Source of the DNA: Mesaphorura yosii
Taxonomy: Eukaryota; Arthropoda; Collembola; Poduromorpha; Tullbergiidae
Length of the DNA stretch: 64,000 nucleotides
NCBI GenBank assembly: GCA_009869945.1
Contig: WIXG01000075.1
Span: 62,001 to 126,000 of the forward strand
Reading direction: 5' to 3'
Part shown: in pieces, positions 52,650 to 64,000 of the stretch
How the letters are laid out: each line of letters starts with the position of its first letter
How positions within the stretch are numbered: position 1 is the first letter of the stretch
Program-made: the position numbers and the translations under genes
The notes under the pieces: generated by a model
Database searches by the model: none
What the model was told of the DNA's origin: nothing
Seen by the model: the letters and a program-made list of their open reading frames with translations, nothing else

Positions 52650-54702
52650 TTTGTTCACTAAATTCCCTTGAACCACTAACACGTAGAGAATTCAACGAAC
52701 GCCGCAAACAAAGTCACATAAAACGCAAGTTAGTCAAAGCAGACTTCAGATGAATAAAGCCGGTTTTGTTAAAAGAGGGAAGCTCGCTGGAAGTTTGTAA
52801 AACCACCCTGCTCGTACGAAATCTCAACCACGACTGACTAGCTGAAACTGAATTTCAATGCCCCATGCCATGCCTGTGCAGCAGTAAATGGTGAATGAGT
52901 GAAACCGTACCAGTCAAAGGGAGAAAGGAGCCAGGCAGTCAGCCAGCACCACAAACGAATCTCGCAACCATAATATTATTATAGGAGTCTTTCTCTTCTC
53001 TGCTGTTCTACCCCGTGCTCGCTTTGGCTTTGGCTTTAGCAAGGACGTTGAGTGGAGTACGTTGAGACGGAGAGACGGGGTTTAGGGTTTTAGTGGTTGC
53101 TCTATTGCGTTCTCGCGTCTCACATTTGCTTTGCTCATTGAACCTTTTGTTTACGAACACCACTGCGAGCTTGTAATCTTTTAAACGATGTACTCGCTCG
53201 CGTTGAACTTGAACAGAACGAGCACCTTTGAATGCGATGATGCGAGCCTTGCCATGTCACTTGGTGAACAAATTCGGTTTGTGTTATCGAATTAATGCCT
53301 GTGAATCTGAGCCCTGTGTGCTCTGTGTTTGTGCGTTTGCTTTGACAGTCGCAGTCGCAGATTATGCAAGTGTTCACTTGAATTAAATGAAAGAGAAACA
53401 TGAACCGACCGGGCCAGACTGTACGTCATTTTCAAGTACGTGTAATGTCACTTTTCGTATGATTTCTTGTGACAGCAACAGCACCTTTTGCATTTGCTTT
53501 TGCTGCGCTGTTCTTTTCCTTTGACAACTGAACACGTGAATGCAATGCTAAAAAGAAACGGAACCTGAAATATGAACATTGCATTAAATTGCGACGTGAA
53601 GGGGAATGGCGAAGGATCTGCCTTTGCCTGCGTCTTGAATGAGGAACGAGCGTGAGACTTGTCAATTCAAAAAAGTTTTGGGCCTCAGCTCAAAACAGGC
53701 AGGCAGGCCAGCCTCAGCCAACTTCAAAAGAAGGAGGAAGAAGGAACCAAGAAAATATAATCATATTTTTCTGGTATTTTATGTTTATGTTTTAGAATTT
53801 GTAATTTGTAAAACAAGACCCATGAGCAGGCCGTACTCGCACTTGCACGGGGAGAAATACCTGAATAAAATACAAAGTTGCTGTTATGAGTTCTGGTTCT
53901 TACACCCCAGTCGAGCGGACGGCGGCCGTAATGAGTGCAAGTGGGAATGGAAATCGATTTATGACCGCTTGGATCAAGGATTTCCCTGAACTCGCCATTG
54001 CCATCGCCACACGAAGCCACGAACGGTGTTCGTGTCCGAAAATGTTCGGTGGAGTTTTTCGTGTAAAATGCACCAAAATGGGGAGAAAGTGCGCGCACCA
54101 AACGGTATCAAATGAGCTGTAAATTATAATACGACGTACGCCTATTTTCTATTTGCCGGTGCCGAAGCGGTGCCCAGGTATTTTGTATTTTCATCCCCAA
54201 AGGAATATGACGAAATGCCTCCGATGCATTTTACGACCGCGTGCCCGTGCACGAGTTGCATGGGGCCGAGTGCAGCATGACCAATCAATACTTCCATAAA
54301 ATACTTTTGGACACGAGATGCAAGAAAAATGCATTGTGCACTTCCTATGCAGCAGGTACGCACGAGATGTACATATTTTATGGGTAGTCGAACTCGAACC
54401 CCTTCTTGGGCTTGATTAGGAGCGCTTTATGCAAGAAATGACAACACTCTCTCAATTGCTTCCATCATACGCTTATGAAATGGCAACAAATTCAAGTGCA
54501 GTTCTACTCTTAAACAAAAGCATTCATGGTCCATGCACTCGCAAGCACCATCATTTTCCCAATTTCACAGGCGAAAGTACAGAGTTTCAGAGTCATGCTG
54601 GCTAGAAGTCAAAGTCAAAGTCAGAATCGTGGTGGTGAACAATGAAATTTCATTTATTATGCAACTTTTCATTCACAAATTGGATCTAATAAATATTGTA
54701 TT

Positions 54703-54723
54703 GCATGCATGCATGCGCGCATG
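54703..54723. repeat. Alternating GCAT repeat
   Basis: Tandem GCAT units running into GCGCGCATG, an alternating purine-pyrimidine tract. Confidence 0.75.
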
Positions 54724-57700
54724 TCATTCGCTTGCCTGTCTACACGTATGCACGCATGGCTGCAGGTTGAAATTGCAATTGCACCCATTTAGCGCAGTGG
54801 CAGCAGCAGAATGGAACTCGTTGTGGAATTGTGCTGTGGAATACAATGCCCTGCCCAGTGCATAGTGTTTAATTGTTCGACATACACATGACCATACAAT
54901 GTCGACTAGTCAGTTCAGTGTAGCACCAGAATAATGATATAGAAATCATCATTTTGGTGATTGTATTGAGGTCTTGAGTATTAAAGCTGACGGCGATTTT
55001 ATTATTCCAGACAGTGCCAATACGCAAAGGAATATTTTGACATGACACTTTGTATTGTATCATCATTCTAATCAGTTGCTGTTGCCGTTGCGCTTGCTGT
55101 TCGGTAATGAAAGGCTCACAATTCCAATGCACATGCAAGATGCCTCACCTGAAATGAAAAATGGATATTCACACACACAACGTGTCCGTGTCTCAAATTG
55201 CATGTCAAATGTTATCAGTTTAAATGAATCATCACATCGTCTTGCCTCCTTGCAAATGAATTGGTATTCGGATTCAGTATTCGTCGAGTCAAGCAAGTCG
55301 AAGAAGTCGGAGATTGACTGGCGGATTATCGAAATGGATATTGTCATGTACGAGACGAGACGAAGACGGGGCGCTTACGCATAGCAATTTATAATGAGCG
55401 CCTTCAATCTATTCTTTAGCTAGTCATTTTAATAATCATGTCATGACTTGGCTAGGCTACGCTCGATTGGATTCAAATTTCAAATTCGGTATTCAGCCGA
55501 TCATGACGAATTTGAAGATGAATACCGGATTTTCTTAATACTTGATGACAGCATTAGCTTAGCACTTAAGTGTTATCGCCATTGTGAAGCGCGGTGCGGT
55601 CCTCAAGAAACTGGTAAATGATTCTTCCACACAGGATAGAGCACAGCGTTTGAGACCTTTCACAGAATTTGTGGCCCAAACTGTAATTTACGACAGGCCG
55701 TCGTCATTATAAAGTTTTATAGAGTCTCGACTGTCTGTCGGTCAGCTGAACGGGCGAAGTAAACCGATTTCAATTACAAGCCAACGCTTTGATTTTGTTC
55801 AGGCTCTTAAATACATTATCGCAATCAGTCTCACCATGGGTGTCTTACCAGGCGATGAATAGGTCAATACTCAGTCCGTCGTCGGCTGCACCACAAATAC
55901 AAATAGGACAAAGTAGAATACAAATTTCTTGAAAAGAATCCGAACCTAAAACCTGATTTCACAATCTTCTGCCTTTGCCTTTTTGCTTGAAATTCAACAC
56001 TCGGCTCGGCGGCTTCTTTAATCGCGGCGACCGTGAAGGCCTTTCGCCAGTCTGCACTGTATTCTGAAATGGGTCCCATTGTTGGCTTTTGTGTTGTTTC
56101 ATTGTTCATTTTTAATCTCTTACATTAATGCTTGAGCCTGAGAACCCTGAATTTGCCTTTTGCCTGCCTTTCCTTAGTAAATTAGTTGGCTGGCCAGGTC
56201 TGGCTTTGACTTTGACTACTTGGGTGTCCAAGCTGTACGTACATTATGGCTTCACATTTCAGTGGAGACATGAACACGAGCACGACTCGCTGCTTCCTGG
56301 AGCTGGACCTCTGAACCGAAATTCTGCATCTTTCCGCCGCAGCGCAGCCAGCTGTGCACTTGAACGGGCAAACCACTCGCTTTGGGGCTAGTTTAGTGGT
56401 AATTTTATAGATAATCAATTCGGTATTCGGCATTCAGATTTTGGGTCCAGATTTGAAGCCTGATGTGTCACATTTCTCATTTCTCTTCCTCCTTCCGCAG
56501 TTATTAATGAATCGTAATTTGGTACGGTTCGTACTGTAAGCATAAAGCAGGAAAGGGTTTCCTCGCCGTGCCGGCTTGATGTTATCATCTCAAAATCTCA
56601 TCACATCTCATTGTCATTGTCATCAGCACAACGCAACGAACGGTCCAACATGCGACGTGCACATCAAAGGCGCACTGGCACGGACATGACATGACAAAAG
56701 GTTATGGCCGTGGTATGGAATCATTTTTCATTTGGGATTTGGCCTTTCACGGCACAGAGCTTTGCGATTTTGACGCGAAGCGGTGATTGAGTGATAGATT
56801 TTATGAATTCTGGACTTGCGCCTGGCTCAAAAGAATGTCCAGCGCCAGGCCAGGTCGGCGCATTTCACGTTATAATGCAATAACATAATGCTAAATTGCC
56901 ATCGACATTGCCATTGCCCTTTTCTCACTTTCCAATTTCGATCTCTTCTATCTCACTTTTACATCAATAACCTTGGCGCTTGCGGGCCCACGGTCTCTCA
57001 ATTCCAATTCTGATCTGCCCTAAGTGTGTGATCTGACTTCTCAGTTTCGAACGCGTAAGCCGCATGCAGTCGATGCCGCATCACATCTACGAATGAGGAA
57101 GCAAGTGTGAGAGGAAAATGAAGGCCAAGATTCTCATTATTCGGAGCCATTTCCATTGCCATTGCCAAAGAAAATAGAAAATCAATGGGATAATTATCAC
57201 CCAATTCATTCCAAGCTATTATCTATTACCATTCGGAGTTCGAGGTTGCAATGCGAATGCAGCGTGCGTGTGGCGTGCTGCATTTCGGTACTTCAAAATT
57301 CAATAAACGCGTTTTCGCCTTACTCTTTTATTGGGTGCATTTTTTGTAATATTACCTTTCCACCAGTTCTCGCTTTCTAGTTGCTCCTGAACATTTGATC
57401 ACTTCATGGGGCTCATGCTGGCTGGAAACTAGCAACGGCAAGTGGCCGCTTGCTGTGTGGAGTTTCCGTCGCACCCCAGCTAGCACGTCAGCATTGCACT
57501 CCTGGAGTAATCATCAACAGCACAGCAAGATCCGCCATGGTGTAGGGTAACAAACCCGGGAACAGGAAAATGAGACATTGATTGAATTTCAATTGAGGAA
57601 TTAACACTAATGTTGAGGAAAGAATTTTCGCCTGCATACTCGCTTCGTTTCAAATTTCAATGCGATTTTCTGAAAATACAAGCGCAAACACAGACACAGA

Positions 57701-58988
57701 AAAAAAGGCTGGTTCGTAGTAGTAAAGACTAACATAGACTTTAATGGCCAATTTATCCATCAAGGGCCAAAATATTATATTGGAAGTGCATTTTGCAGCG
57801 ACCTCGTTAACAATTCTAAGTGTTCGCTTATGGCGCTGCTAGACTGTTTTGTGCTGCCCATGCCCACATTATCAGAGTGGTCCATCTTATTTCTCGTTCT
57901 GACCGTGACTAACGTAAAAATATTGTGCCGAAGCTGGAGAGTTGAAGTCCGGGTTCGGGGCTGCATGCTGAGAAAAACATTAAACATGAATGATGAAGGG
58001 GTTTAAGAAATGAAGTGCAGCAAAAGCAACACGGAAGACGGAGCAAGAATAATTCTCACTTTATCACGAATCGTGATTCGAATACGCGTGTTTCGTCGAG
58101 ATATCAGTGCAGCATGCATTTGTGCAGTGTGCAGTGTCAAGCTGTTATGTAAATCACGCCTGTCTGGCTGGCAAGTGTTTATGTCTGTGGGTCAATAATA
58201 ATAAATTAAGTGTCCGATTTAAAATGGGCTGTCTGGCGGGGTCAATCAAGTCATTGTTACAGCCATTTAATATACGTAATCCTCAACACTCGATCACTCT
58301 AGCTGCGAACGGTGAAATTTCATTCATTCGATTCTTATTACAAGACAATGACAAAGAATTCTTGAACTTGACCAACATGATTCGGATTCAGTAGCACTGA
58401 AGTATTATCAGCTATCGAATCCCGAAAGCAACAAGAGCCTATTTTTATCATGATGCTCATTCTATTATATTACGCTGCAAAATAAACCTGAATTCATCCT
58501 TCCGTATTTATGACTAATATAACTACACGTTGCATGACGCGAGACTTTTACCAACCAAAATGCACCGTGTAGCCAGGCGTTCCAGGCTTTCGAGCCTGGA
58601 ATCAACAAAATTACATAGCAAAACACCCACTGGGAATTGGGATTGATTTCTGTTAATCCGTGTCGGAGTCGGGTAAGATTACGGTTTAACTTAATCGAAG
58701 CGATTTCATTAAATGAAGTCGATTGGTGTCAGTGTGAATGGGAATGTTTTTTTCTGGGTCCATACTTCATAAACATGGACATCTCACGAAAAGCTGGCGT
58801 GACAAATAGGTACTAACACTTCGATCGTGAAACCTAGATTTTAATTACAGTATTTTGAAGTGCGAACCGAAGATCATAAAGTTCAGCTCAGTGAGGCCAT
58901 AAAGGTGTTAATCATATGCACGCGTGTACTTTGATCGGCGCGATGATGGAATTCCAAATAGATTCTCAAAGCTCAAGATTAAGTACAT

Positions 58989-58994
58989 TTTATT
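58989..58994 (-). terminator. Candidate poly(A) signal of the left NCKX gene
   Basis: TTTATT on the plus strand (AATAAA on the minus strand) lies about 270 bases beyond the stop at 59260. Confidence 0.4.
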
Positions 58995-59259
58995 ATCAAC
59001 AATAAAACTCATTGATTACCGAATATGCAAATGCTGTACCAATCGCTGCATCTGCTGATTTGTTGTGACTACTGACACGTAATTATATTAAGCACAGATT
59101 AATTAAAGCTCTCTGGAGTTAAAGCGAACAGTGCAACACAACAACAAGGGTTGGCTGCTTCGTTATAGAAAACAGAAGACTGGCTCATGAGATCATTAAA
59201 ACGTTTGTTTGACTGCATGCAATCAAGTATGCGTCCAAGTCCAAACAACTCGCAAAATT

Positions 59260-61153
59260 CTAAACAGGACATGCTGGCAAATTAATATCGAGAAACACGT
59301 TCAATTCAAACAACGATCCGACCACGATGAATATCAAGTACGCAATGAACAGGATAACACCGATTTTCCTGTCGAAATTAAATCCATTGAAGGCTAGCAT
59401 TGCATACAGAAAAATCGTTGATATGATTAGCATCAGAATTGAGTATATCAGAGAATTGGACTGGACGGGGATTGAGCCTTTATCCATGACAATGCGAATC
59501 AGCCACGGCATGCCCATGCAAATAAGAACGTTGAAGATGTTGGACCCGATTGCGTTGTTCATTGCCATTGTGCCAAGACCTGCAAGGGAAATGTAATCAG
59601 GCTGGCTCTTCTTGCATTGCATGTCATGATTATTTGTACCTTTTCTGGCGACAATCACCGACCCCACAACCTGTGGCACGCTCGTACCTGCTGCAATTAC
59701 AGTCAGTCCCATCAACGTGTCGGGAATTCCGGCAGTGAATCCTTCAAACACAGATTAAAGTAACTGCAAATGGCATTTTCACGAGGTGCGCTTTACAGCC
59801 GGTCACGTTGGTCACGTAAACAAGTAAGTACTAATCCTTACCGATAACTGTGGTCATCCATGAAACTAGATAACAAAGTCCAGTGTTCCAAACCACACAC
59901 ATAACAAAAGTCACCATGTACCATTTGCGCCAGGCTTGTGTCTTGCAGTCGGGGATGGTGAACCTCAACATGAATCGAAATGGCCATCCGATTACAAAGT
60001 CGGCCCACATGACACAAGTCGCTTCTCCGGACGGAAGTTGGAAAAGTTGCATGCTCTCTGTACGAAGCAAACATGAATTATGTTTAGGTTTTGCCCAACC
60101 AATCATGTGGACTGAGAATTAAAATGTCTCACCTTCGTCTTTCTCTGTTTCTGGAACCTTCTCAGCGTCGTCGTACTCAAAAGTGCAATCTGTGGCACTA
60201 GGCGCCTCGATCGACTTTGGTATGCGACTTTGCACAATGCCCACGTGAGGAATGATAATGTTTAGCATCAATTTGGCAATGTTGTACTTGCGGCGATAAG
60301 GCCGAACGTGGATTGCACGTTTGACGAGGTTCTTCAGCCGCTGATTGAAGTAAATAACTGAAAGCAAGAAAACACTCCACTTATTTGGCGTTTTGGCAAA
60401 GAATCCATGTGGCACATGGTCCGCGACGTACCAACAATGTACACGACATAGAGCGCAAGCAGTATGATGGCGTCATGAAGCTGAACGTTGTTGTCCATCA
60501 TCGTTTGACCTACCATTCCTATTGAAAGTAAATAAAAGAACGAATCCCTTGACATGGACCACCACGAAACTGGAACATCCTGCATAGCTCAGTCCAAATC
60601 AAATCAGTGAATTCCTTTAACGTGTAGTGCAATATAGTTCTACCACGACAGCAATCACAAGTTAACACACGCACCTGGCTTGTGAAGATCCCGATTGCCG
60701 CACCCACGAACAAGATGTTGAACACTGACGCCCCGACCACGGTCCCGATTCCCATGTCACCTTTTGTCACGAATGTGCCAATGACATTCGTGAAGAGTTC
60801 AGGTGAGGAGTTCGCGATTCCCATCACCGTAGCCCCTGCGATGTCGCTGGGCATTTTGAACTCTGGCGGGCAAGAAGATAGTCAATGTTCTCGTTTGTTC
60901 TTGCTGCCACTTCATATCAGCTTAAAAATTCGCCATGGCCAAATTGCCATTTACCTTCCGCAATTCGTTCCACAGCCGGCACGAAGTACTCGTCACAGAC
61001 GACGGCCAGCGCGTAAAACAGGTACAGGTCAAAGATAACGTGAAGTATGACGGCTCCATGCCGTCGTTGTTCTTGCGTAAAGAGATCGTTTGGAAAATCT
61101 TCGATTGATTGTCCCGTGCAGTTCCATCCCTCAACGAGATCGTATTCTTCCAT
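59260..61153 (-). CDS. Sodium/potassium/calcium exchanger-like protein (NCKX/SLC24), tandem copy 1
   Basis: Minus-strand exons 61153-60955, 60862-60675, 60579-60432, 60357-60133, 60057-59842, 59741-59640, 59579-59260 join to 465 residues. NCKX proteins export Ca2+ across membranes using Na+ and K+ gradients. Seen here: an N-terminal DFPNDLFTQEQRRHGAV stretch and CDEYFVPAVE; an alpha-1 repeat with [10 protein letters not shown] (E88) and [11 protein letters not shown]; a cytosolic loop much shorter than in vertebrate NCKX1/2; an alpha-2 repeat with [17 protein letters not shown] and GSNIFNVL; and a C-terminal [13 protein letters not shown] close to NCKX3/4. The conserved Asp/Glu of alpha-2 are Gln349 and Asn376. 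The start is uncertain. The first ATG of this exon (61153) is used, but family members usually have a cleaved signal or extra helix upstream, and an open frame with a hydrophobic segment at 61775-61966 could supply it. Confidence 0.85.
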
Positions 61154-61774
61154 GCTCCAGTTCAGGTTTGTGGTTCAACATAGACTGGAGATGAATGATG
61201 AAGCCTAAGCTCTGGCACGTACCGGTAATTGATATTTAATTACTTATTTTGAAACAAGACAAAGAATCTCAACTCGATGCGTAGCGCGATACGGAACTCA
61301 ACTCTACCAACTAATTAAGGAAGCAATTGCCAACTCCCAATATCTCTTATTCTAATCCAAATAATGTTACAGGTAATGCGAATCAGTGTTACGTACAACA
61401 AGCCTGATGTGATGTGGAAATGGAACCCTGCAGACTCCAAATGGCTGGCTACCTTGAGGCTGAAAATCTGTCTGCATAATGAATGAATGGAGATTCAGTG
61501 TCAACGCCAACGAGGTGTACGCCGGAGCCGACGAGCCGAATCTCGATTACGTTTACGTTGAACTAATGATAAACGATAAAGATTATTGCTACAGATCAAC
61601 TGAACACACATCGCCTATTTCGCAGCATGGCTGAATGACTGGGCTCAGAAGAGCCTTAATAGTAATCAGTCAGATTATATTTTTATGGATAAATGCGGAT
61701 TTTTGAGTAGTGGCAATTTGAATTTGCGACTAGTAGGGTTATTACACGTCGGCTAACTTTGTTTACACTGGCTG

Positions 61775-61966
61775 TCATTGACTTGCTACTAAAACTATGC
61801 TTCGTGTAATGACAAAAGAGATAAGCAGTAGCAGAATCACATAACGTGAATGAAGTAGCTTAGAAATTCCATCACACCGATCACCTGACGGTATTGGATA
61901 ACCTTTTGCCTTGGGGAACTTGACCCACGCTGTTTCGCATTTATGTTTTTGTTTGTACTGGTGCAT
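61775..61966 (-). other. Possible 5' exon (signal-anchor) of NCKX copy 1
   Basis: A minus-strand open frame with an ATG at 61966 contains a Cys/Lys-rich head and the hydrophobic run SRYVILLLLISFVITRSIVL. It sits upstream of the first certain exon of copy 1 and downstream of copy 2, where a missing N-terminal exon should be. Donor choice is ambiguous: a phase-0 gtagca after IVL could join an acceptor before GWNCTGQ. Confidence 0.3.
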
Positions 61967-62080
61967 TGTTATTGTTTGGGATCACTGGCTCCCAATTGAG
62001 TGCGGAAAACCGGAATGACTTTCGAAAGAACATTTTACGCAGAAATCAGAAACATGTATACTTGGTAAACGATGTGACTA

Positions 62081-62086
62081 TTTATT
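62081..62086 (-). terminator. Candidate poly(A) signal of NCKX copy 2
   Basis: TTTATT on the plus strand (AATAAA on the minus strand), 118 bases past the stop codon of copy 2. Confidence 0.5.
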
Positions 62087-62203
62087 TACATTTTAGATTT
62101 TAGAATGCACATGCTCTTAACTAACTTAAGTAATTATAGCAGCTCTGAGTAACTGAGACTGAGATCAATGAGGTACATTTTCATTAAGTACTGAAAATTA
62201 TTC

Positions 62204-63980
62204 TCAAATGGGGCATGCCGGTAAATTAATGTCCATAAACACATTCATCTCAAACAATGACCCTACCACAATAAATACTAAGTACGTCGCAAATAAAATC
62301 GCACCAATCCTTCGATCAAATACAAACTTATTGCATGCTAGCATTACGTAAAGAGCTACCGTTGCTAGAATTAGCATAACAATTGAGAATATGAGGGAAT
62401 TGGACTGCACTGTAATTGCCTCGGACTCCATTATGATGCGAATCAGCCAAGGCAGGCCACAGCAAACGAGGACGTTGAAGATGTTGGACCCGAGCGCATT
62501 ATTCATTGCCATTGTGCCAAGACCTGTACAGAGAATTGTACATTTTTAATTGTGGAATGTTTTATAATCTGTTCTGTTGCGAAGGTCAGGTCAATTCTAA
62601 GCCTACCTTTCCTGGCGACAATCACAGACGCAACAACTTGTGGGACGCTTGTCCCAGCGGCGATAATTGTGAGACCCATCAACGTGTCGGGAATTCCGAT
62701 CGTGAAACCTGAATCGGGAGTTTATCCATAAAATTGAAAACTCACAGTCAATCGACAGGCTGAGAGAATTTCTCACCGATAATCGTCGTCATCCACGACA
62801 CGAGGTAGCACAACGCTGTGTTCCATGCCATGCAAAGGACGAAGGTCGCCAAGTAGTAATTCCGCCATCTTTCCGTCTTGCAGTCGGGGATCGTGCACTT
62901 CAGCAGAGCTCGAAATGGCCAGCCTATAATAAAGTCGGCCCACATGAGCCGCGTCGCTTCGCTAGATGGCCACTGGCAGAGCTTCATATTTTCTGGGTAT
63001 TCAGAGGAAAGATCAGGCAACCTGCCTCAGCTGTGCCAGGCGCTGGTCATACCTTCGTCTTTGTCAATGCCCGGAATTTTATCACCATTATCAAAGTCAT
63101 CTCCATACAGGGTGCACGTGCTCACGCTTGGGGCGGTGATGGCCAAGGCCTTGGAATGGTTTTGTACGATGCTAACATGTGGGATTATGATATTCAGCAT
63201 CAGCTTCTGAATGTTGTAAGAACGCTGATACGTTCGATATTGCACAAGCCGTTTTACATATCGCTTCAGTCGCCGATTGAAGTAAATCACTGTAAAATTA
63301 AGCCAACAAGATGAGAATGCATTCCAATTCACTCGCAATGGCAAAAATTTCTGCGCCAGCTCGTGTTTGTGCAGTATCGATTTATCAGAAACGCACACAT
63401 GAAAGCATTACGCGGAACAGGAAGAACTCACCGACAATGTATGCTAAATATATGCACAAAAGGATGATTGGGTCATGAATTCGAACGGTGTTGTCCGTCA
63501 TTGTGTGACCGATGGACAAAACCGCCAGCAAATAGAAGAAGGAATCTCTCGTCATGGACCACCACGCCACGGGAGTCTCCTGAAATAGAAAACAGAACGC
63601 ACTTCTCAATGTGACTCAAGGACAGTCGTGAGAACTTGTTCACATTTTAACATGTGATATGGTTGATGGTTGCCGTTCGAATGAAGTGATGATAAAGGTT
63701 GTAAAAATAGTGTTTATCAAATGCAATGGCACTGGCAATGCAGCAACGGGCAACCGCAAGACCTTCGTGGGTTAATCCGTTGTTGCAATTACCTGACTTG
63801 TGAAGAGCCCAATGCAGGCGCCAACGAACAGAATATTGAAAACCGAAGCCCCGACAATTGTCCCGATTCCCAAGTCGCCTTTCGTCACAAACGTGCCGAC
63901 GATATTTGTGAAAAGCTCTGGCGACGAGTTGGCAATTCCCATCACAGTAGCGCCAGCAATGTCCGAGGGCATCTTGAATT
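62204..63980 (-). CDS. Sodium/potassium/calcium exchanger-like protein (NCKX/SLC24), tandem copy 2, 5' end outside window
   Basis: Minus-strand exons 63980-63793, 63579-63432, 63289-63053, 62992-62777, 62708-62607 and 62523-62204. The first listed exon begins after an acceptor (gctggctag), so the N-terminus lies beyond the right edge. Exon lengths 188, 148, 216, 102 and 320 equal those of copy 1. Only the loop exon differs (237 against 225). This is strong evidence for tandem duplication. The alpha-1 repeat ([26 protein letters not shown]) and the alpha-2 repeat ([27 protein letters not shown]) are intact, and the protein ends DINLPACPI. As in copy 1, the alpha-2 acidic positions are Gln and Asn. 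By eye the C-terminal 105 residues of the copies are about three quarters identical, so the duplication is not recent. Expected role: membrane cation exchange with altered ion coupling. Confidence 0.88.
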
Positions 63981-64000
63981 CTAGCCAGCCAAGCCAGAGA

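Larger units (their letters stand above)
43991..58988. other. Long non-coding region between the EF-hand gene and the NCKX pair
   Basis: About 15 kb without a supportable gene. Open frames are short, unlinked and not protein-like. Microsatellites, a GC-rich palindrome and small inverted repeats are present. One isolated start-exon candidate (52584-52649, minus) is listed separately. No tRNA, snRNA or transposon was recognised. Confidence 0.5.

Noticed and set aside
59327..60122. Plus-strand open frames over NCKX copy 1
   Set aside because: Antisense shadows; the minus-strand exons have splice sites, phases and family motifs.

Overview
The window is nuclear DNA from an animal, most likely an arthropod. 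The genes are split by short GT-AG introns (54-100 bp in the compact genes, up to 4.3 kb in one receptor gene). They lie in AT-leaning non-coding DNA rich in short repeats. The families present (EXOSC10, a mitochondrial Tim17-like protein, ATP synthase subunit e, a discoidin domain receptor, SLC24 exchangers) are animal families. The species cannot be fixed from the sequence. No rRNA, tRNA, CRISPR, operon or transposase gene was recognised.

Layout. Positions 61-3260 (minus) hold the nuclear exosome nuclease EXOSC10/Rrp6, with its C-terminus beyond the left edge. A 1.5 kb spacer separates it from a divergent plus-strand gene (4772-5798) for a Tim17-family, TIMMDC1-like mitochondrial protein. 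Positions 8008-8539 (minus) hold a three-exon gene for ATP synthase subunit e. It reads correctly only if one extra T in a TTTT run is ignored. From 8993 to 24619 (minus) runs a 14-exon discoidin domain receptor tyrosine kinase of 982 residues, whose DFG motif reads His-Phe-Ala. Possible extra DDR exons are an alternative terminal exon near 17 kb and alternative signal-peptide exons at 31.1 and 36.0 kb. Positions 42323-43963 (minus) encode a secreted protein with four or five EF-hands. At the right edge (59260-64000, minus) two tandem K+-dependent Na+/Ca2+ exchanger (NCKX/SLC24) genes share almost the same exon structure. Both lack the two conserved acidic residues of the second ion-binding repeat.

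The remaining 17.7 kb (24.6-42.3 kb) and 15.3 kb (44-59.3 kb) contain no convincing coding sequence beyond a few isolated exon-like segments with good splice sites.

The genes are not a functional cluster. Two are mitochondrial (TIMMDC1-like, ATP5ME), one is nuclear RNA decay (EXOSC10), and three groups concern the cell surface or calcium (DDR, EF-hand protein, NCKX pair). Gene models were built by hand from splice sites and reading phase. Summed coding lengths are divisible by three in every model, except ATP5ME because of its one-base excess and the right-truncated exchanger.
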